A DNA stretch of 64,000 bases from Ulvibacterium sp965228935 (GTDB lineage: Bacteria; Bacteroidota; Bacteroidia; Flavobacteriales; Flavobacteriaceae), in contig NZ_OZ245846.1 in the NCBI RefSeq assembly GCF_965228935.1, forward strand, positions 4,154,001 to 4,218,000, in the 5' to 3' direction. The position numbers and the translations under genes are program-made. Within the stretch, counting starts at the first letter, position 1. Every line of letters starts with the position of its first letter. Positions 34,196 through 44,100 of the stretch are shown here, in pieces. The notes under the pieces are model-generated. The model was given only the letters and a program-made list of their open reading frames with translations. It did not search any database and was not told the origin of the DNA.

Positions 34196-35635
34196 ATGAA
34201 AAAAAGCATTCTATTCGGTTGGGCCGTATTGGTTTTAGGTGCCTGCGGCAAGATTAAAAAGGAAAATTCCGAGGTATCCAAGGTCATCGATGCCCCCAAT
34301 ATTATCTATATCCTGGCCGACGATTTGGGCTATGGGGATCTGGGAAGTTATGGACAGGAAAAGATCAGGACTCCTCGGTTGGACCAAATGGCACAAAACG
34401 GTATCCGATTTACCGACCACTATGCAGGTAATACGGTATGTGCCCCATCAAGGGCTTCTTTGATGACCGGTCTACATCAGGGGCATGCAGCGGTACGGGG
34501 AAACAATAATAACATATTGTCTTCCAGTGATTTTACCTTGGCGGAAATGTTCCAAAAAGTGGGGTATGCCACCGCCCTTATGGGAAAATGGGGTCTAGGT
34601 GAAGTGGGTTCTACCGGGGAACCTTCCGTACAGGGATTCGATACGTATTTTGGTTATTTGAACCAGATACACGCACATAACTACTATCCCGATCATCTGA
34701 TAAAGGACGGAAAAAAAGTACTTTTGAATAACAAGGTAATCTTCGCCCAGGAGGGTTATGCAAAGGGAATAGGAAGTGCCGCCACCGAAAAAAATGAATA
34801 TTCGCATTCACTGATCATCAAGGAGGCTTTACGTTTTTTGGACAGTCCAAGACAAAAGCCTTTTTTTCTATACTTACCGTTGACCATCCCTCATGCCAAT
34901 AATGAAGGGGAACTGACCGCGGACCATGGGATGGAAGTTCCAAATTTGGGAATCTATAAGAATCGAAAATGGCCAGAACCAGAAAAGGCCAAGGCGGCCA
35001 TGATAAGTCTCCTGGATGCCGATGTAGGTCGAATATTGGATAAGTTAAAGGATTTGAAAATAGATAGAAATACCTTGGTCATCTTTACCAGTGATAATGG
35101 TCCCCACAAGGAAGGAGGCGTAGATCCTGAGTTTTTTGATAGCAACGGTGCGCTAAAAGGTACCAAACGAGATTTATACGAAGGAGGGATTCGGGTTCCG
35201 TTTATCGCCCAATGGCCCGGGAAGATTGCACCGAATACCGTATCCGACCTTCCCACTGCTTTTTGGGATATGCTACCAACATACGCTGACATTATTGGGT
35301 ACTCCCTAAGCACCGAAACGGATGGCATCTCCTTTCTCCCTACCCTTTTAGGGCAATCCGAATCGCAAAAGGAACATGATTATTTATACTGGGAATTTGC
35401 GGAAAGCGACCATGACGCTCAGGCCATTCGTAGCGGAAAATGGAAATTGCTTCACATCTACAAGACCAATTCCTGGGAGCTCTATGACCTATCCAATGAT
35501 ATAGGGGAAGAAAACAATTTGATAAACGACTATCCGGATGTTGTTGAAAAACTAAAGGCATATATGGAGGAGGCCCATATTTATGATTCAGATTATCCAT
35601 TGGAGGGAGAGCCTTTGCCCGCTACCAGTTCGTAA
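34196..35635 (+). CDS. S1-family sulfatase, lipoprotein
   Basis: From the ATG at 34196 the protein has 479 residues with a lipoprotein signal (WAVLVLGAC). The N-terminal metal site is IIYILADDLGYGDLGSYG. The formylglycine motif is CAPSRASLMTG with the Cys at residue 82, and LMGKWGLGEVG and FTSDNGPHKEGG are the other active-site blocks. It cleaves sulfate esters outside the cytoplasm after Cys is matured to formylglycine. The Cys-type site requires a maturation enzyme that is not in the window. It is the last gene of the plus-strand run, and its 3' end overlaps the opposite gene by 14 bp. The sulfated sugar is not shown; red-algal galactan is likely from context. Confidence 0.92.
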   Translation: MKKSILFGWAVLVLGACGKIKKENSEVSKVIDAPNIIYILADDLGYGDLGSYGQEKIRTPRLDQMAQNGIRFTDHYAGNTVCAPSRASLMTGLHQGHAAVRGNNNNILSSSDFTLAEMFQKVGYATALMGKWGLGEVGSTGEPSVQGFDTYFGYLNQIHAHNYYPDHLIKDGKKVLLNNKVIFAQEGYAKGIGSAATEKNEYSHSLIIKEALRFLDSPRQKPFFLYLPLTIPHANNEGELTADHGMEVPNLGIYKNRKWPEPEKAKAAMISLLDADVGRILDKLKDLKIDRNTLVIFTSDNGPHKEGGVDPEFFDSNGALKGTKRDLYEGGIRVPFIAQWPGKIAPNTVSDLPTAFWDMLPTYADIIGYSLSTETDGISFLPTLLGQSESQKEHDYLYWEFAESDHDAQAIRSGKWKLLHIYKTNSWELYDLSNDIGEENNLINDYPDVVEKLKAYMEEAHIYDSDYPLEGEPLPATSS

Positions 35636-36782
35636 AAGAACCGTCATCTCTTTTTAACCTAGGTATTTCGACGGGTTTAAATTCTTGGCTCAGGGCATAT
35701 GCCTCGTCAAATTCCACCCCTAACCCGGAAGTGTCCGGAACCGGATATCCGGCACCATCCAACTCTGGTTGCACGGGATAGAAACTTCGGTCGTTGGTAC
35801 CCATCTGTTGTGCCGGGGTATTTACTTCCTCCAACCAACTAAAATTGGTACATGCCGCAGCTAAATGAATAGTGGCTGCGGTGCATATGGGACCCAATGG
35901 GTTGTGCGGCATCAAATCGATATAGTGGGCCTCGGCAATGGCCGCTACTTTCATAGCCTCGGTAATTCCCCCAACATTACAGACATCGACACGCGCATAT
36001 TGTGCAATGTTTCTTTCCAAAAAAGGTAGGAACTGCCATTTACTGGAGAACTCCTCACCAATGGCGAAAGGTACATCCACCATTTTACGAAGGCTCTCAT
36101 AAGTTTCCGGGTTTTCATCTCGTATCGGTTCCTCTATGAAATCCAGGGTTCCTACCGGCATGCGCTTAATAAAGGAATAGGTCTCCGCAGTCGTAAGTCG
36201 GGTGTGATAGTCAATGCCAATCGTGACTTCCGAACCCACCAGATTTCGTAGTTCAGTGACCCACTCGGCCAAAAGTGCTATGGACTCCCTGGGTTCAAAG
36301 CGATTTTTTACATTCTGGGATTCAAATTCGGCAGGTGCCAAACGAAGTGTCTTCCAACCTTTCCTTACACAAGTCTTTGCATAATCCAACAATTCCTTAC
36401 GGGTCGCAAACCGAATGGATGCAAAACAAGGCACAAAATTACGTTGCTTCCCTCCCAATAGTTCATAAACGGGAACACCAAGGGTCTTACCCTTAATGTC
36501 ATATAGTGCAATATCGATTGCCGAAATGGCGGCCGACAACACCCTTCCCCCTTCAAAGTACTGTCCTCTGTACGATTCTTGCCAAATAGCTCCTATTTTA
36601 TTGGGATCCCTGCCTATTAAAAAGCCCTTAAAATGCGTTATGGCACCTATTACGGCCAACTCCCGACCCGAAAGCCCGGAGGCACCCCATCCATAGATAC
36701 CGGAATCCGTCTCTACTTTTACAACTAATTGGGTTCCCGAACCAATGTTAATGGGATAGGTCTTTATGTCCGATATCTTCAT
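35622..36782 (-). CDS. Galactonate dehydratase-like enzyme (enolase superfamily)
   Basis: This 386-residue protein belongs to the mandelate racemase subgroup and resembles D-galactonate dehydratase. It has the metal ligands D191, E217 and E243/E244 (IDYHTRL, FIEEPI, GEEFSSKW), a second catalytic His next to the first ligand (D-x-H, H193), and H293 in MPHNPLGP. This D-x-H plus HNPLGP pattern is the one I know from DgoD-type enzymes, which convert the sugar acid to its 2-keto-3-deoxy form. It is cytoplasmic. It is last in the minus-strand run, after an MFS transporter, and its tail overlaps that of the sulfatase. The exact acid substrate is inferred only. Confidence 0.82.
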   Translation of the reverse strand: MKISDIKTYPINIGSGTQLVVKVETDSGIYGWGASGLSGRELAVIGAITHFKGFLIGRDPNKIGAIWQESYRGQYFEGGRVLSAAISAIDIALYDIKGKTLGVPVYELLGGKQRNFVPCFASIRFATRKELLDYAKTCVRKGWKTLRLAPAEFESQNVKNRFEPRESIALLAEWVTELRNLVGSEVTIGIDYHTRLTTAETYSFIKRMPVGTLDFIEEPIRDENPETYESLRKMVDVPFAIGEEFSSKWQFLPFLERNIAQYARVDVCNVGGITEAMKVAAIAEAHYIDLMPHNPLGPICTAATIHLAAACTNFSWLEEVNTPAQQMGTNDRSFYPVQPELDGAGYPVPDTSGLGVEFDEAYALSQEFKPVEIPRLKRDDGSFTNW

Positions 36783-36819
36783 TTGCCGACTTTTAAATAA
36801 ATTTGGATTATCATCGAAT

Positions 36820-38109
36820 CTATTCTTTTGGAACTATACGCCTTACCTTGCCCACTATAAAGGTATAGGAGATGAATCCTAAAAGGGCTATTCCCCCAAT
36901 AAAAAATAGCGCTGGGCCAAAATCACCTTCCTCTACCAAATATCCAATTGCAATGGGTACCACAATTCCGGCCAAACCGCCGATAAAATTAAAGGCCCCA
37001 CCCGTAAGACCTATGAGTTTTTTAGGCGCCATTAGTGAAATGAATACCCATGCGATACTTGCCAGGCCATTACCGAAAAAGGCCAAAGCCAAAAAGAATA
37101 TAATAAAAAAAGTACTATCCGTGTAATTTGCGCCAATAATACAGGTAGACAGCAGCATGCCTACAATAATCGGTGCTTTTCTTGACATTTCTATAGAGTA
37201 GCCTTTCCTGGTCAGAAAATCTGAGGTGAATCCGGATAACAAGACTCCGGCAAAGGCTGCCAAATAGGGAATGGAAGCCAGAAATCCGGATTGCAGAAAA
37301 TCCAGCCCCCGGTACTCTACCAGGTAAGTCGGAAACCAGGTAAGGAAAAACACAATGGTGGCCCCAAGACAAAACTGACCGATATAAAGCCCCCAAAGTT
37401 TACGGTAGAGAAAAACTTGTTTTATGTCGGTCCATTTGAAACTCATTTTCCTTTCAACTTTTTCCTTCATTTCCACAAGACCACCTCCAGACTTGATATG
37501 TTCCAATTCCGAGTCGCTAACATATTTATGTTCTTGGGGATCTCGATAAAAGTAATACCAGATTCCTGCCCAAAGGATGCCAATGGCCCCCGAGACAAAA
37601 AAGAGTCCGCGCCAACCGAGATAATTTTGAATAATGGCAAGGATCGGAAGTAAAAAGGCCATGCCCAAGAACTGGCCCGAAGTATAAATTCCTATAGCGG
37701 ATGCCCGTTCATTTTCGGGAAACCATCGTGTAACGATCAAATTGTTTATGGGATATGAAGGTGCCTCAAAAACACCAATACTGGCCCTAAGCCCAATTAA
37801 GGTAATAAACGAATTGGCAAATCCTTGAATCAAGGTCGCTATGGACCAGAAAGCCATAATAAAGGTATACAATACCCTGGATTTTATCTTATCGGCCACC
37901 ACCCCACCGGGAATTTGCAAACAAGCGTAGGTCCAGGCAAAGGCAGAAAAAACATACCCCATTTGTACCGAATTGATTCCAAGGTCTTTTTGAATGGCGG
38001 AAGCTGCTATGGAGATATTCGTACGATCTAAATAATTGATGACCACCGTTACGAATATCATGGCAAGAATATTGTATCTTTTTCGGGTCGTTATTGGTGT
38101 ATTTTCCAT
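36820..38109 (-). CDS. MFS transporter, anion:cation symporter (ACS) type
   Basis: The 429-residue protein has twelve predicted membrane segments and the MFS signature between helices 2 and 3 (GVVADKIKSRVLYTFIM). The wording NYLDRTNISIAASAIQKDLGIN at the first helix, RWFPENERASAIGIYTSGQF and GVFEAPSYPINN is that of the ACS family, which carries hexuronates, galactonate and related organic acids. Its position between an acetolactate-decarboxylase-like gene and a galactonate-dehydratase-like gene fits uptake of a sugar acid. The genes are spaced by 17 and 37 bp, so one transcript is likely. Confidence 0.88.
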   Translation of the reverse strand: MENTPITTRKRYNILAMIFVTVVINYLDRTNISIAASAIQKDLGINSVQMGYVFSAFAWTYACLQIPGGVVADKIKSRVLYTFIMAFWSIATLIQGFANSFITLIGLRASIGVFEAPSYPINNLIVTRWFPENERASAIGIYTSGQFLGMAFLLPILAIIQNYLGWRGLFFVSGAIGILWAGIWYYFYRDPQEHKYVSDSELEHIKSGGGLVEMKEKVERKMSFKWTDIKQVFLYRKLWGLYIGQFCLGATIVFFLTWFPTYLVEYRGLDFLQSGFLASIPYLAAFAGVLLSGFTSDFLTRKGYSIEMSRKAPIIVGMLLSTCIIGANYTDSTFFIIFFLALAFFGNGLASIAWVFISLMAPKKLIGLTGGAFNFIGGLAGIVVPIAIGYLVEEGDFGPALFFIGGIALLGFISYTFIVGKVRRIVPKE

Positions 38110-38126
38110 TCAGGTGCTCAAATGTG

Positions 38127-38939
38127 CTATTGTTTCTTGTATTGAAACTCTTTTTCAAATCCTACGTTTTTGTAATCCTCCGTCCGGGGCAGTACAAATT
38201 GGTATTCGTATATCCGGTCTATTTCAACCTTGAGATTCTTTGCCTCAAATTCCATAACATGACCGGCAAAGGTCTCATCGTCGGAAACAAAATGTAAATG
38301 GTAACCGGAAGCATTGATGTCACCGATGAACTCCGGACAAAAAAATCCGACCATGGTTCCGGAAAAATTCTCCCTTTCAAAAATGGGACGGTTGGGAATC
38401 AGAAAATCCAAACCTTTGTCAAAGGGTTTTTCCTGTTTATGTAACCCACCACATTTCATTTTAGAAAATTCCCCATGGATCCTAAAGGCGTAGAATATAT
38501 TTTTTGTCGGTAATTTTTCGTTGATACGTTTCCGCAAGGTTTCGTAATCGGGGACTTCCTGCAAATTAAATGTATCCTCCGGATCAAAAAAAGTAGCGTT
38601 GGCATAGGCAATCTTGGTATCATTGGAAGGATTCACCACCTCCCCGTTTTCTTTGGCCTGATAAAGCCGACCATTGAGCATGATCAACTCCCCATCCAAA
38701 AAATTATAGGATCCCAGACCAATATCGCCCTTGGTCTTTAATTCCCCTGCAGTTATGTCGCCCTCAAAAATCTTATTTACAAAGGCATGCCAAATGGAAT
38801 AATGGTAGAATAAATCCGGTTTTTCAACCATTTCCTTTTCCAATTTCGCCGTGATATCCGGTCCGGTTTTTTCCTTGCATGCATTTAGGACGACCAATAT
38901 ACCGGCAAGTATAAAGAATTTCAATACTGTTGTTTTCAT
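38127..38939 (-). CDS. Acetolactate decarboxylase-like lipoprotein
   Basis: The 270-residue product has a lipoprotein signal (FFILAGILVVLNAC) followed by the alpha-acetolactate decarboxylase fold. Recognisable are GDIGLGSYNFLDGELIMLNG, AFRIHGEFSKMK, TMVGFFCPEF and the zinc site SGYHLHFVSDD...AGHVME, with H214, H216 and H227. R153 and E84 match the catalytic Arg and Glu of the Bacillus enzymes. The catalytic set looks intact. BudA/AlsD is normally a cytoplasmic enzyme of acetoin formation or is secreted in some Firmicutes, so a lipid-anchored form in a glycan operon is odd. No acetolactate synthase is near, so the substrate may be another branched keto acid. Confidence 0.82.
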   Translation of the reverse strand: MKTTVLKFFILAGILVVLNACKEKTGPDITAKLEKEMVEKPDLFYHYSIWHAFVNKIFEGDITAGELKTKGDIGLGSYNFLDGELIMLNGRLYQAKENGEVVNPSNDTKIAYANATFFDPEDTFNLQEVPDYETLRKRINEKLPTKNIFYAFRIHGEFSKMKCGGLHKQEKPFDKGLDFLIPNRPIFERENFSGTMVGFFCPEFIGDINASGYHLHFVSDDETFAGHVMEFEAKNLKVEIDRIYEYQFVLPRTEDYKNVGFEKEFQYKKQ

Positions 38940-38985
38940 TTCCTAACTATTTTGAAATGGAGGAAAAGCCTCCTGTTCCAGTTCC

Positions 38986-41151
38986 TTAAAATTTTATGTT
39001 TCTGGCCAATTCAACATCTTGTTTTACATCATTTAGAATAGCTTGCCAATCGATCATTTTTGTCCTTGCCAGCATCTGGGTCTTATAATGGGTTTCCGAA
39101 ATCTCCGCGTAGTTTGTCCAGTGAGTTATGGCTTCTTTAAGAAGATCTATGGCGTTTTGTTGGTGTATGGCTTTTCTGTTTTTTGCAAAAAAAGATAATT
39201 CGGTGGCTGCTTGAATTTTGGTGGCATAATATTTTCCCAAGTAGGCCATCGCCAAGATATCGTCCAGCAGAATTGTGGCTTCCGTAGTAATGGTTTTGTT
39301 CATCATTTTCAATTTTTGGACACCATCAATTGCCACTGTGGCGTACTTGTTTAAATTATGGACAACTTGTATCGGGGTTATGCCATCCACAGTGTTTCCC
39401 TCATCTACTGTTTCCACATAAGTATTGGGATTTATTATCGTACTCCCTTCCATGGTAGGGTTATCCATAAAATCGAGAACCGTTTGAAAACCTTTTCGCT
39501 CGTTATAGCAAGCTTCTATGGACCACATAAAATCCCAGTCCTTCCAATAGAAGCGATTGACCTGGGGAACTATCTTGGATGCGGATTGCCAAATATCGTG
39601 CAACACTATTGCCTCTATATTTGGAAAACGATTTTGCAGTTTCTTTACGAAAAAACCCCTACTGAGTGTATTGTTATACCCCAATCGTCCCCATAACATA
39701 AAATTGTACCAATGCTTTTCAATTTCGAGCTGGCCTACAAACTCTGTATCCTTTGAAACGAATTCCCTTCCCCAAACATAACCATCCGAGCCCATGTGAT
39801 AGGCGGCGGTATGTTCCTTTGGAAAGTTGCCCAGAAATTCCCTAACATACTCGGCATCGCCCCATCGATAAACAAAAATATCGTCATTGCGTAGGTTCCA
39901 CCAGGATTTGAGTCCATAGGGTTTCATTGCTTCAATATGATTATCCGCGAAGGGAATGTCCGGAGAAGAGTACAGTCTTGCCTTGGCATATTTGAAACTG
40001 ACATCAAATTGATCTGGATAGTCTTTCCAATAGCGCATTATCAATTCCATATTCGAGTTCCAGACCCGATGTATGAAATGTACTTTTCGATCTGGTTGTA
40101 CTTTCTTGGCATCCAGCACACCCATACCATAGGTTTCCCACAACCATTTTTCACGATTATAGTCACCAAAAGGTTTGGACATATGCTCCCCCGCTGTTAC
40201 TCCAATTCCCTTTACATCGGGATAGGTAAGCAGGAAATTCTTTACTGCGGCACGGTAATAGGAAATGGTCTCGAGGTCATCAGCCTGATGGGAAACCCCA
40301 TATTTGCCCGCAGGTTCATCGTAGGGATCAACATCATAAGTACGATAGAACGGAGGTACAGGTTTCGCAACACTGTTAGGGCAAATGTTCCAGGTAATAA
40401 AGTAGATATCTATACCCCTTTGTTTAGCCAAATGCATTACCTTTTTCCAAAATGAAATTTTCTCGTCTATCGTTATTTTCTTGACGGTTTTCAGGTTTTC
40501 CATCACATTGCTTGATACCATTTGCGGTTCTGCCCATTCGTTTTCCTTACCGATAGGTTTTAGCGTAGTCACCTTTACATCTTCAAGGGCCACATCCGGA
40601 AAATCGTCCATTTTAATCATAGAGGGAAAAGGATGCGGATTCCATAAAGTCAATGTATTATAACGATGCAAGGCCATGTTATCCAGAAATTCTTCCCAAA
40701 ACTCCCATTTCCACATTTCCAGAATATTGTTTTGGGCGGCATCGCCCGTATCATCATAACTGGGCGTACGTGCATCCAAAGGGATATTGAACTTTAAGCC
40801 CCGTTTTTTCAGATAGGGCTTCCCTTGTGCTTCGATAATTTTTTGGTTTAAAACGATTTGTTCGGCAACTTCCAAACCACCATATAAAAGTCCCCTCCCA
40901 TCACCGCCATAAATGGTTACCTTATTTCGGGAAGTATCTATCCGGTAAGCTTCGGAACCTAATTTGGTATCCAACTTAAAATCGATTTTTAAGGATGTAA
41001 GCCCATTCCCCCCTTTAGCCTCCTCTATTTTGCGCAGGGCGAAATCAAGGTCTATGCCATCTTGGGCATGTAAAAAAGGATTTGCACCAAGTGCTATGAA
41101 TAGGACAGAAGTTGTTAACAAGGATGTCCTTAATGTCCGTATTAAACCCAT
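38986..41151 (-). CDS. Secreted glycosidase-like protein, unassigned family (paralogue 1)
   Basis: This 721-residue protein has a signal peptide (LLTTSVLFIALGANPFLHAQ). An alpha/beta N-domain of the type seen before GH20/GH67 barrels (VTIYGGDGRGLLYGGLEVAEQI) leads to a probable TIM barrel: LKKRGLKFNIPL, EFLDNMALHRYNTLTLWN, GIDIYFITWNICP, GIGVTAGEHMS, SFKYAKARLYSSPD and WNLRNDDIFVYRWG. The Glu of TAGEHM is a possible acid/base residue. The barrel order recalls GH67/GH115 alpha-glucuronidases, but I cannot assign a named family. A helical C-terminal part follows. It is 17 bp after the haem protein gene and is related to the product at 44254-46338. Confidence 0.7.
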   Translation of the reverse strand: MGLIRTLRTSLLTTSVLFIALGANPFLHAQDGIDLDFALRKIEEAKGGNGLTSLKIDFKLDTKLGSEAYRIDTSRNKVTIYGGDGRGLLYGGLEVAEQIVLNQKIIEAQGKPYLKKRGLKFNIPLDARTPSYDDTGDAAQNNILEMWKWEFWEEFLDNMALHRYNTLTLWNPHPFPSMIKMDDFPDVALEDVKVTTLKPIGKENEWAEPQMVSSNVMENLKTVKKITIDEKISFWKKVMHLAKQRGIDIYFITWNICPNSVAKPVPPFYRTYDVDPYDEPAGKYGVSHQADDLETISYYRAAVKNFLLTYPDVKGIGVTAGEHMSKPFGDYNREKWLWETYGMGVLDAKKVQPDRKVHFIHRVWNSNMELIMRYWKDYPDQFDVSFKYAKARLYSSPDIPFADNHIEAMKPYGLKSWWNLRNDDIFVYRWGDAEYVREFLGNFPKEHTAAYHMGSDGYVWGREFVSKDTEFVGQLEIEKHWYNFMLWGRLGYNNTLSRGFFVKKLQNRFPNIEAIVLHDIWQSASKIVPQVNRFYWKDWDFMWSIEACYNERKGFQTVLDFMDNPTMEGSTIINPNTYVETVDEGNTVDGITPIQVVHNLNKYATVAIDGVQKLKMMNKTITTEATILLDDILAMAYLGKYYATKIQAATELSFFAKNRKAIHQQNAIDLLKEAITHWTNYAEISETHYKTQMLARTKMIDWQAILNDVKQDVELARNIKF

Positions 41152-41168
41152 ATCATTTTAAAAATTTA

Positions 41169-44100
41169 TTATTTACTCATGTAGGCAAATAAATCCCGGA
41201 TATCTTGCTCCGATAGACCGGCCAATAATCGCTCGGGCATTATAGATGCCTTTTGAGCCTCAATCTCATCTATCATTCCCGTGGCAAGTGTTATCTCATC
41301 CATTCCCAAAGGTTTTATTTTAATTTTTCCTGCACTACGGTCCGTGAGTAGCCCTACAATGACCTGTCCGTCTTTTTTCTTTACCCGATAGTTTACATAC
41401 CCTTCCCGGATATCCGCATTCGGATCAACGATGTTAAGGATCATATAGGTTAGGTTGTTTCTATCATATCCGGTCAACTCAGGGCCTATTTCCTTACCTT
41501 CTCCATCCAAGATGTGGCAACTGGCACAGTACATGCCATAAAGGTTTTTGCCCTTCCCTACATTTCCTGTTCCAGAAACCAGGGCTTTTTGAACCCTTTT
41601 TATCTCTTTCTCCTTTTCCTCTGAAGAAACCATTTTAACATTGGGCCATAATTCATCTACTTTTTTGGTCAGGTCGGAATCCCCCAAAAGTTTAAACTGC
41701 CGAACGATTTCCAAAGGCACTTCGCTTTTCTTTACTTCCTTGGTATCGCCGATCTTTACGAGAAAGGCACTTGCCCATGAGGCCCTGCTGGCAAAAAGTT
41801 GAAAGGCCGCCTTTCTTAGATCCAGATCCGCCCGGAGTTTAAAAAGATAGGCCTCCGCCATCTCCCTTCCGATAACCTCTTCATTATAGTGGCCCAAAGC
41901 CTCCAAGCAGGCTATCCTAACCGCTATTGAATATTTATGGTCTTGTGTAATCTGTAACAAAACCGGAACTGCTTTGGGCTGATTAATTTCCCCAAAGATT
42001 TTGATATAGGCGAGTCGTTCCAGCCTATCGGCATTTTTGTTGGGCAATAGTTCCAAAACCTTGTACACGGCTTCGGTTTCGTTCCGCCGTAATGGCAATG
42101 CCCATTTACCTTCCCCGAACCTGGACTGATACTTCTGAATCATTTGGGCCAAATCTGTTGGTATTTCAAAGGGATCTCTACCTCGTAATCCTTCCTGCAA
42201 ACCGGTAAAAAGTATTTTGGCATGTGCATCACTGGGCGCAAGGTTTAACAACGCTATACAGGAAGTATAATTCTCGTTGCCGCCTTTGAGGGCGTAGCGC
42301 TGTATAAGACGTTCCAAAACCACATCTTTTACCAAGGGCTTGTCCCATATTTCCTTCTTGTTGAAAAGCTCCAATACGGATTTTCTTCCTGTTTCCGTTT
42401 TTGATTCCAATGCCCACCAGGTGAACATTTGATTTTCGATATCCTCCTGATTGATGCCGTTCTCAAGGAGACCAGCGATAATAGGTACGGCGACCTCTTG
42501 AGGAAGGCGTTTGGCCGTTGAGGCCAGTTGTCCCAAAACTTCCAGATGGGATTCGGAAAGGGCCATTTCCCTTAACTTTCGAGCAATAGAATTTGAAGCC
42601 TGATTTGTATCACCAATCAACCGGATAGCCCACAATCGTACATGGGGGTCGGTATGATCCATAGCCTCAAGTGTGATTTTCTCGCTGAACCCCCCGGTCA
42701 GATGAATGGCCCAAAGTGCCTCTAAGGAAGTTTGCCCGGAAGCATGGGAACGAAATAGCGTCTCAAGTTCTGGTATAACACTGCTGTCCTTCCTATCTCC
42801 AAATTGCCGTAACGCTTCTTGTCGGAACCACTTATTCTTATCACTCAATAGTTGCACCAATTCGGAATTGGTCAAGGTACTCAAATCAAAACTTGGGGCC
42901 GTCCATTTTCCGTTACCCCGTAATTTATAGATTCTGCCCGTTGTCTTGCTCCAAGTATCCCTTGGATCCACATGGGACATTCTACTATCGTTCCAGTCGG
43001 CTATGTAAACGGCTCCGTCCGGTCCGGATTTGATATCCACGGGCCTGAACCAATGATCCGCTGATTCCAAAATCTTTTCCTCGTCAATACAGAGAAAAGA
43101 TGATCCCTTTTCCTCCATACGCGTAAGCCGAACAAAGTTATGCAAGGGATTTATGGCCCATATTTTACCTTGATAACGTTTGGGTAAAGTCGCCTCCTCG
43201 TATTTGATCCAGGCATGTGTAAACCGGAACTTTTCCCCTTCCAATTCCATTCCCGGAAGAAACCCGAATGCATAAGGGTTGGTCAAGGCCCCATGTTTCC
43301 CCCAGTTTTTCTGGTAATAGCCACCCTGTTTGTAATAGAACCCTCGGGCCGTTCCATTGTCCCCGGAATACACCCTTCCCTTTGCGTCAAATTCCACATC
43401 GAACGTATTCCCACCTCCTTCGGCAAATATCTCAAAGACCTTGGTTTCCGGATGGTAACGCCATATGCCCTGTCCGCTGAAATAGACGTTTTTGGAAACT
43501 TCAGAATTCACATTCGCCGTAGTGGTACTACCTTGGGCTCCATATAACCATCCATCGGGACCCCACCGAAGGTTATTGGCGACTGCATGGGTGTCTTCCA
43601 ATCCAAAACCTTCCAAATGCACTTTGGGTTTTCCATCGGGAAGACCATCGTCATCCGAATCCGGATAGGCCACTAAATAAGGGGGGGTGAGCACCCATAT
43701 CCTTTTGCGGCCCAAGGCTACTCCTGTGGTGATGTTAAGTCCGGTAATGGCATCTATAGATTTATCATACAAACCATCCTTATCAGTATCCTCAAAGATG
43801 GTTATCCTATCAGCACCCTTTACACCCTCCGGAGGTGGTTTGGGAATCTTATTAAAGACCGTGCGGTTGTGTCGATCTATATCTGTGACCTTGACCCCTT
43901 CAGGATAGGGATATTGGTTGTATTGCACAACCCAAAGGCGTCCGCGATGGTCAAAGCTTATGTCCACGGGTTGATGAATTCTAGGCTCGGAAAGCACTAA
44001 TTCAATCTGTAGATCTTCGGCAATATCAAATTTTTTTAGGGCCTCTTGGGGAGATATATTTTGAGTACTATCGGACTGGATTCCCAAACTATTGAAGGTT

